The translations under genes were made by a program, and so were the position numbers. Under the pieces are notes generated by a model. The model was not told the origin of the DNA. It worked only from the letters and a program-made list of their open reading frames with translations, and searched no databases. A stretch of DNA of 64,000 nucleotides from Culex pipiens pallens (taxonomy: Eukaryota; Arthropoda; Insecta; Diptera; Culicidae): contig NC_068939.1 in assembly GCF_016801865.2 (NCBI RefSeq), positions 127,237,105 through 127,301,104 of the forward strand, written 5' to 3'. Below are positions 1 through 56,100 of this stretch, piece after piece (positions within the stretch are counted from its first letter, which is position 1; each line of letters starts with the position of its first letter).

Positions 1-2
1 CG

Positions 3-1013
3 ATCGACTTTCGAGCGGGGCTGGTTGAACTCATCAAGTCTGGGAAAGTCCAAGGCAACATTCGTCTGTGTCAGGACGGATTTAAGGTGCTGGTGCAATC
101 CAGGCAGCACTATCAACTGGTCAAGGATTACTTGACCGAAAACGAGGCGGAGTACTTTACCCATGATGTCGCCATGGATAAGCCGTACAAAATCGTCGTC
201 AGAGGTCTGTACGACATGCCAGTGGAGGAATTAGCTGCCGAGCTAAAAGTTTTGAAACTGGATGTGTTGGCCGTGCACAAAATGAGCCGACGCAACAAAG
301 ACATCAAGTACCGTGACCAGCTCTACCTGCTGCATTTGGCTAAGGGATCGACGACGCTTCCTGAGCTGAAGGCAATTCGAGCGGTTTTCAACATTATCGT
401 GTCATGGGAGCGATACCGACCAGTGCATCGTGACGTCACACAATGCTTCAACTGCCTGGGTTTCGGGCACGGAGGTAAGAACTGCCACCTGAAGCGTCGT
501 TGCGCCAAATGTGGTACCGATGCGCACATCACATCCCAGTGCATCCAAGATTCGCTGGTGAAGTGCCTCAACTGCAACGGTGAGCATTCGTCAACCGACC
601 GAAAGTGCCCCAAGAGAGCTGAGTTCGTGAAAATTCGGCAGCAAGCATCGACGAAGAATCAGCCTCAGCGTCGTAGAACTCCTCCAGCCCTGGTGGAGCA
701 AAATTTTCCACCTCTTCAACCGCGACGCCAGGTCCCGAACTTGGCACCGTTGCCGTTGGATCCCAGGAAGAGAGCTGAGATGAATCATCCACGGCCGGGT
801 TCCAGCCAGGAGCCGAGACCGCCACCACCGGGCTTCAGCCAGGAGCCAAGACCAACCCAAGAACCAGCAGTTGAGGAAAATGGTAACGATCTTTACACCT
901 CAACCGAACTCCTCAATATTTTCAAACAGATGTCCGCTGCACTGCGTGGATGCAAAACCAAGACCCAGCAGATTGAAGTGCTGACCTCGTTCGTCATCCA
1001 GTATGGATCGTAG
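3..1013 (+). CDS. LINE ORF1, gag-like zinc-knuckle protein (5' partial)
   Basis: The frame is open from the window edge, so the true start lies upstream; the GTG at 87 is internal. It encodes the RNA-binding gag-like protein of a Jockey-type LINE, which packages element RNA. A PRE_C2HC-like domain (around nt 190-440) runs into three cysteine knuckles at nt 444-610: two of CX2CX4HX4C form (CFNCLGFGHGGKNC, CAKCGTDAHITSQC) and a variant CX2CX3HX6C. A proline-rich tail with two PGxSQEPRP repeats follows. The stop TAG at 1011-1013 overlaps the ORF2 start by 11 nt (ATGGATCGTAG), suggesting coupled or reinitiated translation. Confidence 0.88.
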   Translation: MDFRAGLVELIKSGKVQGNIRLCQDGFKVLVQSRQHYQLVKDYLTENEAEYFTHDVAMDKPYKIVVRGLYDMPVEELAAELKVLKLDVLAVHKMSRRNKDIKYRDQLYLLHLAKGSTTLPELKAIRAVFNIIVSWERYRPVHRDVTQCFNCLGFGHGGKNCHLKRRCAKCGTDAHITSQCIQDSLVKCLNCNGEHSSTDRKCPKRAEFVKIRQQASTKNQPQRRRTPPALVEQNFPPLQPRRQVPNLAPLPLDPRKRAEMNHPRPGSSQEPRPPPPGFSQEPRPTQEPAVEENGNDLYTSTELLNIFKQMSAALRGCKTKTQQIEVLTSFVIQYGS

Positions 1014-3657
1014 GTCCCTCAAGCTGCTGAATTGGAACGCTTGCTCCATTAGGAGGAAGAACTTAGAGCTGGTGGATTTTCTTCGCGAGAAGGAGATCGA
1101 CGTAGCTGCCATCACGGAAACTCATCTGAAGCCCGGTGAAAAAGTTTATCTGCAAAACTACAAGATCGCGACGCAGCTCGATAGGACCACCTCTGGAGGA
1201 GGAGGTGTGCTTGTCGCTGTTCATCGTGATCTCAAGCCACGCCGGCTGCCACACTTTAAGCTGGACATCATCGAGGCCGTTGGAGTGGAAATTCCCACTT
1301 CGGTTGGCCCAGTACTCTTCATTGCTGCATACTGCCCACGTCAGGTGAATTCCAGAGATGGTTCAGCAGCAAAACTGAAGGGCGATATCCAGAAGCTGAC
1401 ACGGCGGAGCGCAAAGTACATCATTGCTGGTGACCTCAACGCGAAGCATGAAGTTTGGGGCAACAGCAGGAGGAATCGGAACGGAGTGATTCTGCACAAC
1501 GATCTGCAAAACGGATACTACAACGTTGTGAGTCCGGATCGTCCAACGAGGGTGGCTCGGTCTGGGAATCACTCAATCATCGACTTCTTCATTACCAATA
1601 TGGCTGAGAACGTGGCTCATCCTGAGGTGTTTGAAGAGTTGAGTTCTGATCACTATCCGGTGGTTGTGGAGGTTGGAGCTTCCGTTACTCCGCAGCGGCA
1701 ACCAACCCGGAAAGATTACCACAACGTTGACTGGCAGCAGTTTCAGCAAGTGGTCGACAGCAACATCGACTATGATCAACACCCGGAAACTTCTGCCGAT
1801 ATTGATCGTTCGCTGGAGGTGATCCAGCAGGCTATCAACCAAGCAGAGGCTGCCAACGTTCGGGAGGTTCCTGTTAATTTTAAGGTAACTGATATTGACG
1901 TAGATACTAAACACTTGATTAGACTTAGGAATGTTTATAGGAGACAATATCAACGGACTGGGGACTATGACAAAAAGATTTCAGTGAACAATTTGAACAA
2001 AATCATACAAGACCGACTTGACAATATCAGAAATCAAGAATTTTCAAAACATGTAAGCCAGCTTGGGAATTATTCAAAACCATTTTGGAAACTTTCAAAA
2101 GTTCTTAAAAACAAACCAAAGCCTATTCCTCCTCTTATTGTTGAGGATTCTCCTTTGATTACATCCGAGGAAAAGGCAAATGCACTTGGGCTTCATTTTG
2201 TTAGTTCTCATAATCTTGGCGCTTCCATGACCAGCCGTAAAGAAACATCAGTTGCCAATAGTATTTCAACAATCAATGACTCTACCTTTGAATTTCCTGC
2301 AGATTCCCATGTTTCTGGTGAGGAGGTCAAAGTTGCAGTAAAACAAATGAAAAATATGAAAGCTCCAGGCTTTGATAACATTTTTAATCTAGTGTTGAAA
2401 AAACAGAGTGATCAGTTCTTTCAACATCTAGCCAATATTTTCAATAAATGTTTGCAACTTGGTTACTTCCCCACCAATTGGAAACTGGGCAAAGTCATAC
2501 CAATTTTGAAGCCTCTAAAAGATCCAACATCGCCAACAAGTTATCGTCCCATTAGTCTTTTGAGTAGTCTGTCCAAACTCTTTGAGAAGGTCATCTATTC
2601 AAGGCTTTTAGATTTTACCAACGATAATAATATAATTTTGAATGAGCAGTTTGGCTTCCGAAAGGGGCATAATACTGCTCATCAGCTTACGAGAGTAACC
2701 AAAATCATCAAGCAGAACAAGCTTGAGTCTAAATCAACTGCTATGGCTTTGTTGGATGTTGAGAAGGCTTTTGACAATGTTTGGCATGATGGTTTGATAC
2801 ATAAACTGTATTTATACGGTTTTCCAATGTATCTTATCAAAATTATCCAGCACTATCTTTCGGAGAGATCGTTCAGGGTTTTTCTGAATGGGATTGCTTC
2901 TGGATTATTCAACATTGATGCTGGGGTTCCCCAAGGAAGTATTCTTGGCCCACTTCTGTACAATATTTTTACATCTGATTTGCCTACTCTTCCTGGTAAT
3001 GGTGTGTTGTCACTTTTTGCTGATGACACTGCCGTTATTTATAAGGGTAAAATAACCAGATATTTAGTTGGCCGCCTTCAGAAGGGTCTTGACGTTCTTT
3101 CCGAATACTTTGGCGACTGGAAAATTCGCATTAATGCAGCCAAAACTCAAACCATCATTTTTCCACTTTCCAAATCGGCCAGATTTGCCCCAAAGGATGA
3201 TGTTTTGATAAAAATGAATAATGTTTCGATACCCTGGTCAAAGGAAGTTGTCTATTTAGGTCTCATACTTGACTCAAAACTATTGTTTCGGCAGCATGTA
3301 GATAAAATATTGAACAAGTGCAGCATTCTCATCAGGTGTTTGTATCCTTTAATTAACAGAAAATCAAAGCTATCTTTGAAAAATAAGCTAGCAGTTTACA
3401 AACAAATAATTTACCCCGTTATTGAGTATGCAGTACCTGTTTGGGAGTGTTGCGCTAGAACTCATAAATTGAAGCTCCAGCGTGTCCAAAACAAGGTACT
3501 CAAAATGGTTTTGAATGTTCCTGGCTGGACAAGATCAAGTGAGGTTCATGAATTAGCAGAAGTAAAAATGTTGGATCAGAAGATTCAAGAAAAATGTTTG
3601 AAATTCAGGGAAAAATGTGCTATATCTGAATACCCTTTGATTCAAGGATTGGTTTAG
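1003..3657 (+). CDS. LINE ORF2, AP endonuclease and reverse transcriptase
   Basis: This 884-residue frame encodes the target-primed reverse transcription enzyme of the LINE. Residues about 7-225 form an APE-type endonuclease: N-W-N near residue 10, catalytic E in ITETHL (E39), GDLNAKH near 142 and the terminal SDH motif near 217. The reverse transcriptase follows, with the fingers/palm motif YRPISLLSSLSKLFEKV, GFRKGHNT, ALLDVEKAFDNVWH, GVPQGSILGPLLYN and the catalytic FADD box at residues 672-675. No RNase H domain is evident. The length is normal for Jockey-type ORF2 and there is no internal stop, so the enzyme may be functional. It starts 11 nt before the ORF1 stop, in the +1 frame. Confidence 0.93.
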   Translation: MDRRSLKLLNWNACSIRRKNLELVDFLREKEIDVAAITETHLKPGEKVYLQNYKIATQLDRTTSGGGGVLVAVHRDLKPRRLPHFKLDIIEAVGVEIPTSVGPVLFIAAYCPRQVNSRDGSAAKLKGDIQKLTRRSAKYIIAGDLNAKHEVWGNSRRNRNGVILHNDLQNGYYNVVSPDRPTRVARSGNHSIIDFFITNMAENVAHPEVFEELSSDHYPVVVEVGASVTPQRQPTRKDYHNVDWQQFQQVVDSNIDYDQHPETSADIDRSLEVIQQAINQAEAANVREVPVNFKVTDIDVDTKHLIRLRNVYRRQYQRTGDYDKKISVNNLNKIIQDRLDNIRNQEFSKHVSQLGNYSKPFWKLSKVLKNKPKPIPPLIVEDSPLITSEEKANALGLHFVSSHNLGASMTSRKETSVANSISTINDSTFEFPADSHVSGEEVKVAVKQMKNMKAPGFDNIFNLVLKKQSDQFFQHLANIFNKCLQLGYFPTNWKLGKVIPILKPLKDPTSPTSYRPISLLSSLSKLFEKVIYSRLLDFTNDNNIILNEQFGFRKGHNTAHQLTRVTKIIKQNKLESKSTAMALLDVEKAFDNVWHDGLIHKLYLYGFPMYLIKIIQHYLSERSFRVFLNGIASGLFNIDAGVPQGSILGPLLYNIFTSDLPTLPGNGVLSLFADDTAVIYKGKITRYLVGRLQKGLDVLSEYFGDWKIRINAAKTQTIIFPLSKSARFAPKDDVLIKMNNVSIPWSKEVVYLGLILDSKLLFRQHVDKILNKCSILIRCLYPLINRKSKLSLKNKLAVYKQIIYPVIEYAVPVWECCARTHKLKLQRVQNKVLKMVLNVPGWTRSSEVHELAEVKMLDQKIQEKCLKFREKCAISEYPLIQGLV

Positions 3658-3905
3658 TTTATGGTAAGATAAAGTTAGTTTTAGGTTAGGTTATGTTTTC
3701 TTAAATTTTTTTTTCCTCATTGTACCTAGTGTTACAAAAATGATAAATCATATACTTTTAAAGTTAAGAAAAAGAACAGTGTTTAAATCACGAAAAGCAA
3801 ACTAAAGCTGAAGAGCCACAGCTGACCACTTATTATGTAAACCAAATGTAATTATTATAAGAAAGATTCAATAAAGTATATTTAATTCAAAAAAAAAAAA
3901 AAAAA
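3658..3905 (+). other. LINE 3' UTR, polyadenylation signal and poly-A tail
   Basis: AT-rich non-coding tail of the LINE with AATAAA at 3870-3875 and 17 A residues at 3889-3905, where PITP intron sequence resumes. Confidence 0.8.
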
Positions 3906-4299
3906 TACAAGTAAACATGATGCTAGTCATGAGAAATCAAGTGTGGTAAGAAATTGAATTGACGACGTTCACCCTTCTCCACAGCCATATTTAAAAATTA
4001 ATCAAATTGTGTGATGCCTAGTTGAAGCAAATGCGTTCCCTCTCACATGATTCTGTTTTGTACAGATTTTCCAAGAGTTTCGCAACCAATTTGGTCATAA
4101 TTTTACTAGAAGAAATTGTGCATATGGTAAAACTAGTCCTTAAACTAACAAAGCTCTACGTCAGGTGAGATTAGTGAAGACAGTTGGTTAGTTGGTTTAG
4201 TGAAGCTAAGCCTATGCTATGCTGCTACATGCTACAGTAGATGAAGAGGGTAGAAGAAGACAAAAAACGGAAGTTTAGTTAAGCCACTTCAGCACTCAC
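3906..4299. other. PITP intron after exon 5, no feature seen
   Basis: Intronic sequence between the LINE poly-A tail and the downstream alternative exon. No coding exon, TIR or RNA gene was recognised. The next PITP residues (expected to begin near V-H-x-L) are not here. Confidence 0.5.
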
Positions 4300-49177
<44,878 letters not shown>

Positions 49178-49960
49178 CTTTTCGTCGTCTGTGGAGATGA
49201 CCTTCCTTTCTCTAAAGCCGGATCTGAAACGGCAGCAGTACTTCCACGAAATGAGTCACACCACAAAGTGGCCCCTCACAAATTCGTCACAGGCAATTTA
49301 CCCGGAACAACACCGAAATCACACCGATGAGCCTTTCTTCTTCTTCGCGGCCGTGATTGACCTCGATAATTGCCAATTATTAGATTAACACCAATGACAC
49401 CTCTCAACACACTTGGTCACCCTGGAACGGAACCGGAAAAGTGCACCCTCGAACGCCGGAACGATTTGGTCACACGATCCTCTCGCCACGGATCGAGACG
49501 GAAGTGCAGCTGAGCAGCGAACCTACTAGGATGTGGTGCACATGGGCGTCACAGGGACCGTGATGGGTAGATGATGGAGCAAAGCAGGCGCTGGAAAATT
49601 TTGCCGAATCTTCGATTTCCGGTTTTCACGCACTAAAAAGCACTCGTTCCCGCGGGGGGCACCTCCTTCACGACGATGGCCAAAAGATGGAGCAGCAGCA
49701 AGCAAGATTTAGTGCGTGCGTGCGTGTGTGTGTGTGTGTGTTCCTCACCCGACGATCTGCGGATTTTTACGGCGAAAAACTAGAACCGGAGCGGACCGAA
49801 CGACTTGAAGAACTGTGGCTGGCAAATTTTCACCGATGAGATGAGTCTACTCACACGCACTCTCGCGGCTGAGGTGACAGTTTGCTGGTGGGGTGGTGTG
49901 TGTGAGGCACTCACGGCTGAGTGACGGGTGAGTGGCGCAGGTGACAGAAGCGAGGGGCTT
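49178..49960 (-). promoter_or_regulatory. Probable PITP 5' UTR and promoter region
   Basis: A GC-richer stretch directly upstream of the PITP start codon with almost no sense-strand ATG. The one seen, 49543-49526, opens a five-codon upstream frame (M-C-T-T-S-stop). A GT/CA-rich run is at 49725-49741. A start site near 49800-49860 is inference. Confidence 0.45.
49526..49543 (-). promoter_or_regulatory. Possible upstream ORF in the PITP leader
   Basis: ATGTGCACCACATCCTAG encodes five residues and stops, about 350 nt before the PITP start. Relevant only if the leader extends this far. Confidence 0.3.
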
Positions 49961-49989
49961 TTTGGATTTTGCACAAGAAAATTCTGAGA

Positions 49990-51998
49990 TGGGTTTTGGA
50001 AAGGTCGTGTAATTGGGTACTAAAGCCCCACGTCAATTTTTATGTAGAACGGTAAAAAACACGATTAAAAACCATTTCTGATCACTTTTTTCATTTTAAC
50101 GCAAAAAAAAAATTTGTCAAGACAAAATTTTTTCGATGGATCAACTATGGTCCCCTTGGAAAGAGTTGTCAAGTAGGAGCTTTTCTTTCAAGAAGGACCG
50201 CGGGGTTAATTTTTCAAAATTGATTCAAAAATCCATTTTTAACTCTTTGTGGTCGTGCAATGGGTCATTGTACTTAGAAAAATAAGCTTTATCGCTGTAA
50301 ACAATAATATCAGCAATCTAAGCTTCATTTTAGGACCCAATTCTTGTGAGAAATGTTATGCTGCAAATCTAGTTTTTTTTTGTAAATAACTGAAAAAATC
50401 AACAAAAAACAGATCATTCGAAACAGTAGATTCATCCAAGGGGTTAGACTCTCTACACGGTTTTCGGAATAAGCGTTTGTGTTCAGAGTGAAACATGGTG
50501 CGCGACGGTGCTGGCGGTGTGCGCGCACACAGCTCACGCCCTGAACTGTCACAACACATTTTCTCTCAAACTGGCACCACTTCATTTTGAAATGTCAAAT
50601 GAGGAAAAAGTAGAGATTGTTTACTAACATTGTGCTGAGCTTGTCGATCCGAAAAGAATGTTCCGGGTTTGGAAGTCCGCTGAAGGAAGAGGAACTGGCG
50701 TTAAGAACCGGTAAAGACACCGCAGACGAGGAGTGTGTGGCCAAGTAGAAAGCACAACAGTGGAACGTCGTCGGTGGAATGTTTGGTTATGTCCGAATTA
50801 ACTTAAGCGATGACGAAGCTAACTGCTCTGGCACCGGAGGCGGAAACACAAGTTAGCAGGGCTTGGATCGATAAATTCCTAAACCCGGCAAGGACATCAA
50901 TGTGGACGAAAAGGTAATCGCCGGTCGAGGAATAGGACGCTGTCATCAAGAAACTGGACGGAAAGACAGGTCAGCCCGTAGCAGATGCTGATCAACACAG
51001 AGGCCGTTCCGGTGCAGCGCATGGGGTAGAGTATCGTCATGATGGAGATTTGATGCTGGAATCGAAGCCAGCTTTGGCGTCGGTTCTGCTGCGGGTCAAA
51101 CCAGCAAAGAGGTGGACGAGCTGGACTAATTGGTGGTAAAGTGCAAGTCAAAATTGTGGTAACCTAAGCGAATTTTTGAAACGTTTTCTTAAATCTAATG
51201 GCGCATCATAACTCGCGATTAAAATTCTTTTTAAAGTTTTATGTTCCCACCACCCTCCGCATAAAACTAACCACTCGCTTCAACTTTAAACACGAGACTG
51301 AAGACCTCTCTCAAGATGCATGAACTTTCCCCAGCTTGATCGCCCCGAGAGCACACGAACGTCATTGCTCTCACATTGCATCTCTCCACTCCTCGTCGCG
51401 AGCTCCATCGTGCATTATCGCTCTCTTCTTTCATCACCAATACTTCGCGTTGCGCAGACACACTCGACCCAGCCCATTCACTCACACTTGAACAACTCTC
51501 GCAGCGTGCGTGTCGACCGTGGTGTCGACTGTGGATGTCGACTTACCAAGAGATGTTCGGTACTAACATTTTAAAGTGGTTATTCCAGATTTCTCTAAAA
51601 TATTATACGATCTTCAACAAATCATAAAATCTTCTATTATTATTCAACGAACCAATATTCTGCACACGCCTTATCTGCGACAAAAATGTAGCGAGTAGTT
51701 GAAATTGTTAAAATTTAGTACATTTTTATTACTAAATACTTAGCTAAATAAAAATAATAAATTACTCAATTGCAATCCGAACAGTTTTATTTGGTTTCTG
51801 TCGAGTGTCATGTTTCTGTATGTAGTTGTTTCCCGGTTGGACCTGGGGATCTTCCCATCACTTGGCCTATTCAGAGAAGGAAGGAATCGCAATCGGGGGA
51901 GCGCTCTTAGCTGTAAACAAATTGACGTCGGTCGGAGGAATCTAGAACCGTTTGAGAAAAAGTCAAGTTCGCCGGAATAACGAACGGAACACTACACA
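49990..51998. other. Intergenic region between PITP and psidin, mostly unassigned
   Basis: 50638-51140 has coding-like composition but stops in every frame; I could not assign it. 50495-50540 and 52428-52500 share gtgcgcg-rich repeats. No gene is supported. Confidence 0.35.
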
Positions 51999-52430
51999 AT
52001 GCTCTGTGTCGGTACCATCGAAAGTGGCTTAGCCGGTCTGATCATTGGCCTGCGTGATGGGTGCATTCGTCGCGTGCTGTACAAGTCGGTTGGTGCCGAC
52101 GGTGTTGCGTCCATCTGCACCCTGGAGGCGGAAGTGTACGCCAAGCAGTACACCAATATCGGGTTGAACTTTATGTACGACGTTAAGCCCGGCGACAAAC
52201 TGCCCACGATTCCGTCCAGTTTGGGTGCGCTGAAGGACAGCGTTTCGGGCCTGGTCAAGACCTCGTACGACGCAGTTAGATTGACCTTTACTAGTAAATA
52301 AAGTAAACGGCGGGACCACTCCGTCCTACGAGGACCTCCAATCACGCTCAAGTTTGTTTATAAACATCACTGAAAATGACGTTTCTAGAAGTGTTGCCAA
52401 GTTTTTAGACATTCTTTCCCGATAATGGTG
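51999..52430 (+). pseudogene. Decayed MICOS Mic26/Mic27 (apolipoprotein O family) copy
   Basis: Frame 51999-52301 reads GLAGLIIGLRDGCIRRVLY, ASICTLEAEVYAKQYTNIGL and NFMYDVKPGDKLP, the C-terminal half of the mitochondrial cristae-organising Mic26/27 family. The N-terminal half is missing: a TAA lies seven codons before the ATG, and one residue of the conserved CYP motif is lost. After the stop at 52299 a plausible tail (VNGGTTPSYEDLQSR) continues in the +1 frame from 52303. No introns or splice sites are seen. Best read as a 5'-truncated, frameshifted retrocopy. A short expressed protein cannot be excluded. Confidence 0.5.
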
Positions 52431-53063
52431 CGTGATGGTGCGCGAGAGTGCGCGAAGGGTGCGCGAGCAGTGCGCGGCTGTTTAATTCGGAGCACGCACG
52501 GCGTGCTGAGTGTCCAACTCCTGGGTTGAACTCTTGGTTGAACTGAAAAATTCGTATGAAAAATGGGATACATATTGAACTAAGAAAATCATGATGTTTG
52601 GTTAAAAAAAACCCTAGAAATTTTCTTTTGATTATAAAGTTATCCTGGGACACAATCAAAACTTAACATTTCTTAAATTTTGATTTATTTTTTTTGACTT
52701 CGAGCTCGATCGACTCATCAACATTGATTCATTAGATTTTTGAAAAAAAAATAATTATTTCTCGCTCTTTCCGTGTTTTACCCCAGTATTGAGCCTCATC
52801 GACCAAATTCTTGAAAGGCAAAAAAAAAACATCTCCAGAAAAACATCGCAACGTCAGACTTTTTCTGACATTTCGGCCGCGAGTTGTTCGGGTTGGTGAA
52901 TTTTTGCGTGCGGTTTTTATTTTCGCGAAAATTTCGTGCGTGATCGTGCGAGACAGCTAGGCCGGCTTCCAGCGGAACTTCACGCACCGAGCTCGTTTGA
53001 CCAGCGATTGCTGTGCCCTTTTTCATCCCGGACATACCACCGGCTGCCGCCGCCGCTCGAAAC
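52431..53063 (+). promoter_or_regulatory. psidin upstream region and 5' UTR
   Basis: 52860-53063 is GC-rich with cgcgaaaatttcgtgcgtg-type sequence and no ATG in the last part before 53064, as expected for a leader. The transcription start cannot be fixed from sequence alone. Confidence 0.4.
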
Positions 53064-53112
53064 ATGCAAAACGTGGAGCTCGTCGTCGAGCGAAGGCTCC
53101 GGCCAATTTTTG
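53064..53112 (+). CDS. psidin: psidin exon 1
   Basis: ATG at 53064; encodes MQNVELVVERRLRPIF plus one base, donor GTGAGT. The RRLRPI motif is the conserved NAA25 start. Confidence 0.9.
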
Positions 53113-56100
53113 GTGAGTTAAATGGGGTTGCTTTTTTGTAGGGAAAGTGTTATTTGTGAATGGAAAAACCTTAACTGTACGTGTGATTTGTGTTGCTTGA
53201 TGTTTGGTTTGAGAAAACTACATTTTTAGAGTAATTTAGTTTCTCTGATTTTTGACCAGAATAATCCTTCACTCTGTGCGATGTTTTCTGATTTTTTTTG
53301 TCATCGCATTCTCGCGAAAAGAGAGAGGTTATTGTTTATTTCAATCACACGCAAGCGGCTCAGCAGTTGGTGCGAGTGGGAGGGACAGATGTGAACGCGA
53401 GTGATTTTGTGAGTGTCTTGATTGCAGATTTGATTATTTTGAGTTGCAAGTGCGGAAGGGTTTGTTAAGCGCTCATAACTTTGGAAGCTATCAACTAAAG
53501 AAAGTATTTAAAATTAGTTTCTTGCCATACAATGTGTTTTATGCGTAATTTATTCATCAAAATGTACAACATTAAACGAGAAAAAACTATACATAGCAAA
53601 TCGCTAAACATGTTCAAAGTTTAGTTTTAGCTGAAGTTTTTGAATGTGTAGGATTTAATTTAAAATAATATAATTAATCAGTATAATATAGTATATGGCA
53701 TATAGTAATGGCGCCACAACTCGCTCACAAAAATTGTAAGATGAAACTCGGTGGAAAACTTGAGCTTTGTTGGCTAAATGTGCAACTCGTGCTGAAAAAA
53801 ACCTTGTTGTATAAACTACTATTTTAAAAACTAGGGCTGCTGAGTCGAGTACCTTTTTTGGCAATTCCAACTCAAACTCCTGGAAAAAAGAATATAAGGA
53901 AAAAACATTTGCTCTTCCTTTTTCCAGAATCGATCGAAATCGGCAACTACAAGAAAGCGCTGCAGGACGTCGAGAAGGTGCTCAAGAAGAACCCCACCAT
54001 CCAGTGCGGCCGGGCGCTCAAGGCATGGGCCTACATCCGGCTGGGCCGCGACGAGGAGAGCGCCACCCTCATCAAAGCCCTCGAGGCGGAAACGCCCTCC
54101 GAGTCGACGACGCTGCACGTGATGACGCTGTGCTACAAGGAGACGGACCAGCTGGACAAGATCTGCGCGCTGTTCACGAACGCCTCGAAGCTGCACCCGG
54201 GCAACGAGGAGCTTCTGTCGCAGCTGTTTATCGCCCACATGCGCGTCAACGACTTCAAGGCGCAGCAAACGGTGGCGCTGCAGCTGTACAAGCTGAAACC
54301 GCGCAATCCGTTCTACTTTTGGGCGGTCATGAGCGTGGTGCTGCAGGCGCTGCGGGGACCCGACCGGAACGACCAGCAAAAGAGCAAGTTGCTGCTTTCG
54401 CTGGCCCAACGCATGGTGGACAAGCTGATCGCGGAGAACAAGCTGGAGGCGTCGCAGGAGGTGCAGCTGTACCTGCAGATCTTGCAGTACCAGGAAAAGT
54501 ACCAGGAGATGCTGGACTTTTTGGAGGGTTCGGTGTGCCAGAAGCTGTATCCGGGGGCGCCGCACTCGATCAAGATTGACCTGCTGAAGCGACTCAACAA
54601 GTGGGGCGATCTGAACAAGCTGATGAAGACGCTGCTGGAGGCGGAGTGAGGAAGACTGGGTTGGTTGAGAGAGTTTGGGTTTTGAACTATTTGCCTTCTT
54701 TTTCAGCCCTGACCGGTGGGACTACTACCAGGACTACATCCAGTCGACGTTCGAACTCAACAAGAGCCAGGAGAAGCCACCGGAAACGGACCACACCGTC
54801 GACATGTGCCACGAGTTTATCTGCGGAGTGAGTTGTTGCCGTTCTAGAAACTTTCAACTTTTTTGCTTATTCCAACTTTCTCCCTCAAGATCATGGAATC
54901 GCAGCCGCGCAAGCACCGCGGGCCCTACCTGGCCCGGCTCGAGCTGAACCGGCTGATGGTGGAGAACCGGTACGACCGGGAGCAGCTGTTTGGCGAGCTA
55001 ACGGACCTGCTGCTCGACTACTTCCGCATGTTTGGCGACAAGACGTGCTGCGCCAACGACCTGAAGCTGTTCCTGGAGTACGTGGAACCGGCCAAGCGGC
55101 CTGGCTTCGCGGCTAAACTCATGCAGGAGTGTCGCATCAACCCGGTGACGCTGCCGAGCAATGTGAGTGGAACTGTGGTCGAATAGAAAAGCGAGTTTTA
55201 ATTGATGGCTATTTTTAGAAGGAGCACATGCAACGCCACATTTGCTCGCTGCAGATTGCGCGCTTTTGCGGGGCGCACGCAGCGCTGACGGAGGAACACC
55301 TGACGGCGCTGTATACGGCGCTCACTCTGCACTACGAGCACGGGTTCAGTGCGTTTGGGCAGGGTCTGCTGCCGACGGATATGGGCCCGTCAGATCCGTA
55401 CGCGCTGCTGGCGGGTGAGTTAGAAGAAGTTGCCAAATTGTCAAGTTTTGATTCATAAATGTTCCTCTTCTCCCCCTTAGTGCACATCATGTACGACCGG
55501 GCGTGGCACCTGCAGCGCTCGGAACCCCTCGTGGAGGCCCTCTGCCTGCTGCACCATCTGCTCTCGAACAGCATCAACAACTTTCACGCCAAGCTGCTCG
55601 CGCTGCAGGCCTTCCACCGGTTAGGACTGCTCGATGCCGCCCACAAAATGTACGAATCGCTCGACATCAAGCACATCCAGCTGGACTCGCTCGGCTATCT
55701 GCACTGTGCGCAACTCTGCAGCGGAGGCCTGCCGGGACCGACGAAGCATTTGTTCGACCAGACGTTGAACTTTTTCATCAACGACCACCAGAACAGCGTG
55801 GAGTTCCTCAAGACGTCGTACAACTTTGGTTCCTTCTCGAAGCTGATTGAGTTCTTGGACTTTCGGGATCGACTGTCGAACAGCTTGCACTTTACGCTGA
55901 TCTCGGTCGAGGCGCTGCTGCTGGAGATGGTCTGCTTCAGCGGGACGCTGGCCCAGAATCTCTCCGCGTACCGGCTGATGCGGATAAAGCCCCACGAGGA
56001 CCGGATCAAGTGGGACGAGCTGAGCGACAACCGCGACTTGACCATCTTCGTCGCCTGGGATCCGGTGGTGGACTACACGAAGGTGCTGCCCCCGGGCGAA

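Larger units (their letters stand above)
1..3905 (+). mobile_element. Jockey-type non-LTR retrotransposon (LINE), 5' end outside window
   Basis: Two overlapping intact open frames (gag-like, then endonuclease plus reverse transcriptase) are followed by a 3' UTR of about 230 bp, an AATAAA at 3870-3875 and a 17-nt poly-A tail at 3889-3905. Both frames are uninterrupted, so this copy looks young. It lies antisense inside an intron of the minus-strand PITP gene, downstream of exon 4300-4377. The 5' target duplication cannot be seen. Clade assignment to Jockey rests on the PRE_C2HC-like plus zinc-knuckle ORF1 and the APE/RT ORF2; a related clade is possible. Confidence 0.9.

Noticed and set aside
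50638..51150. Possible host gene in the intergenic region
   Set aside because: Coding-like composition, but stops in every frame and no family recognised; kept only as unassigned sequence.
53831..54565. 244-codon minus-strand frame
   Set aside because: Antisense shadow of psidin exon 2, caused by GC-rich codon use; low-complexity Leu/Arg/Gln composition and no homology.
54004..54579. 191-codon plus-strand frame overlapping psidin exon 2
   Set aside because: Alternative-frame shadow of the conserved NAA25 coding sequence.
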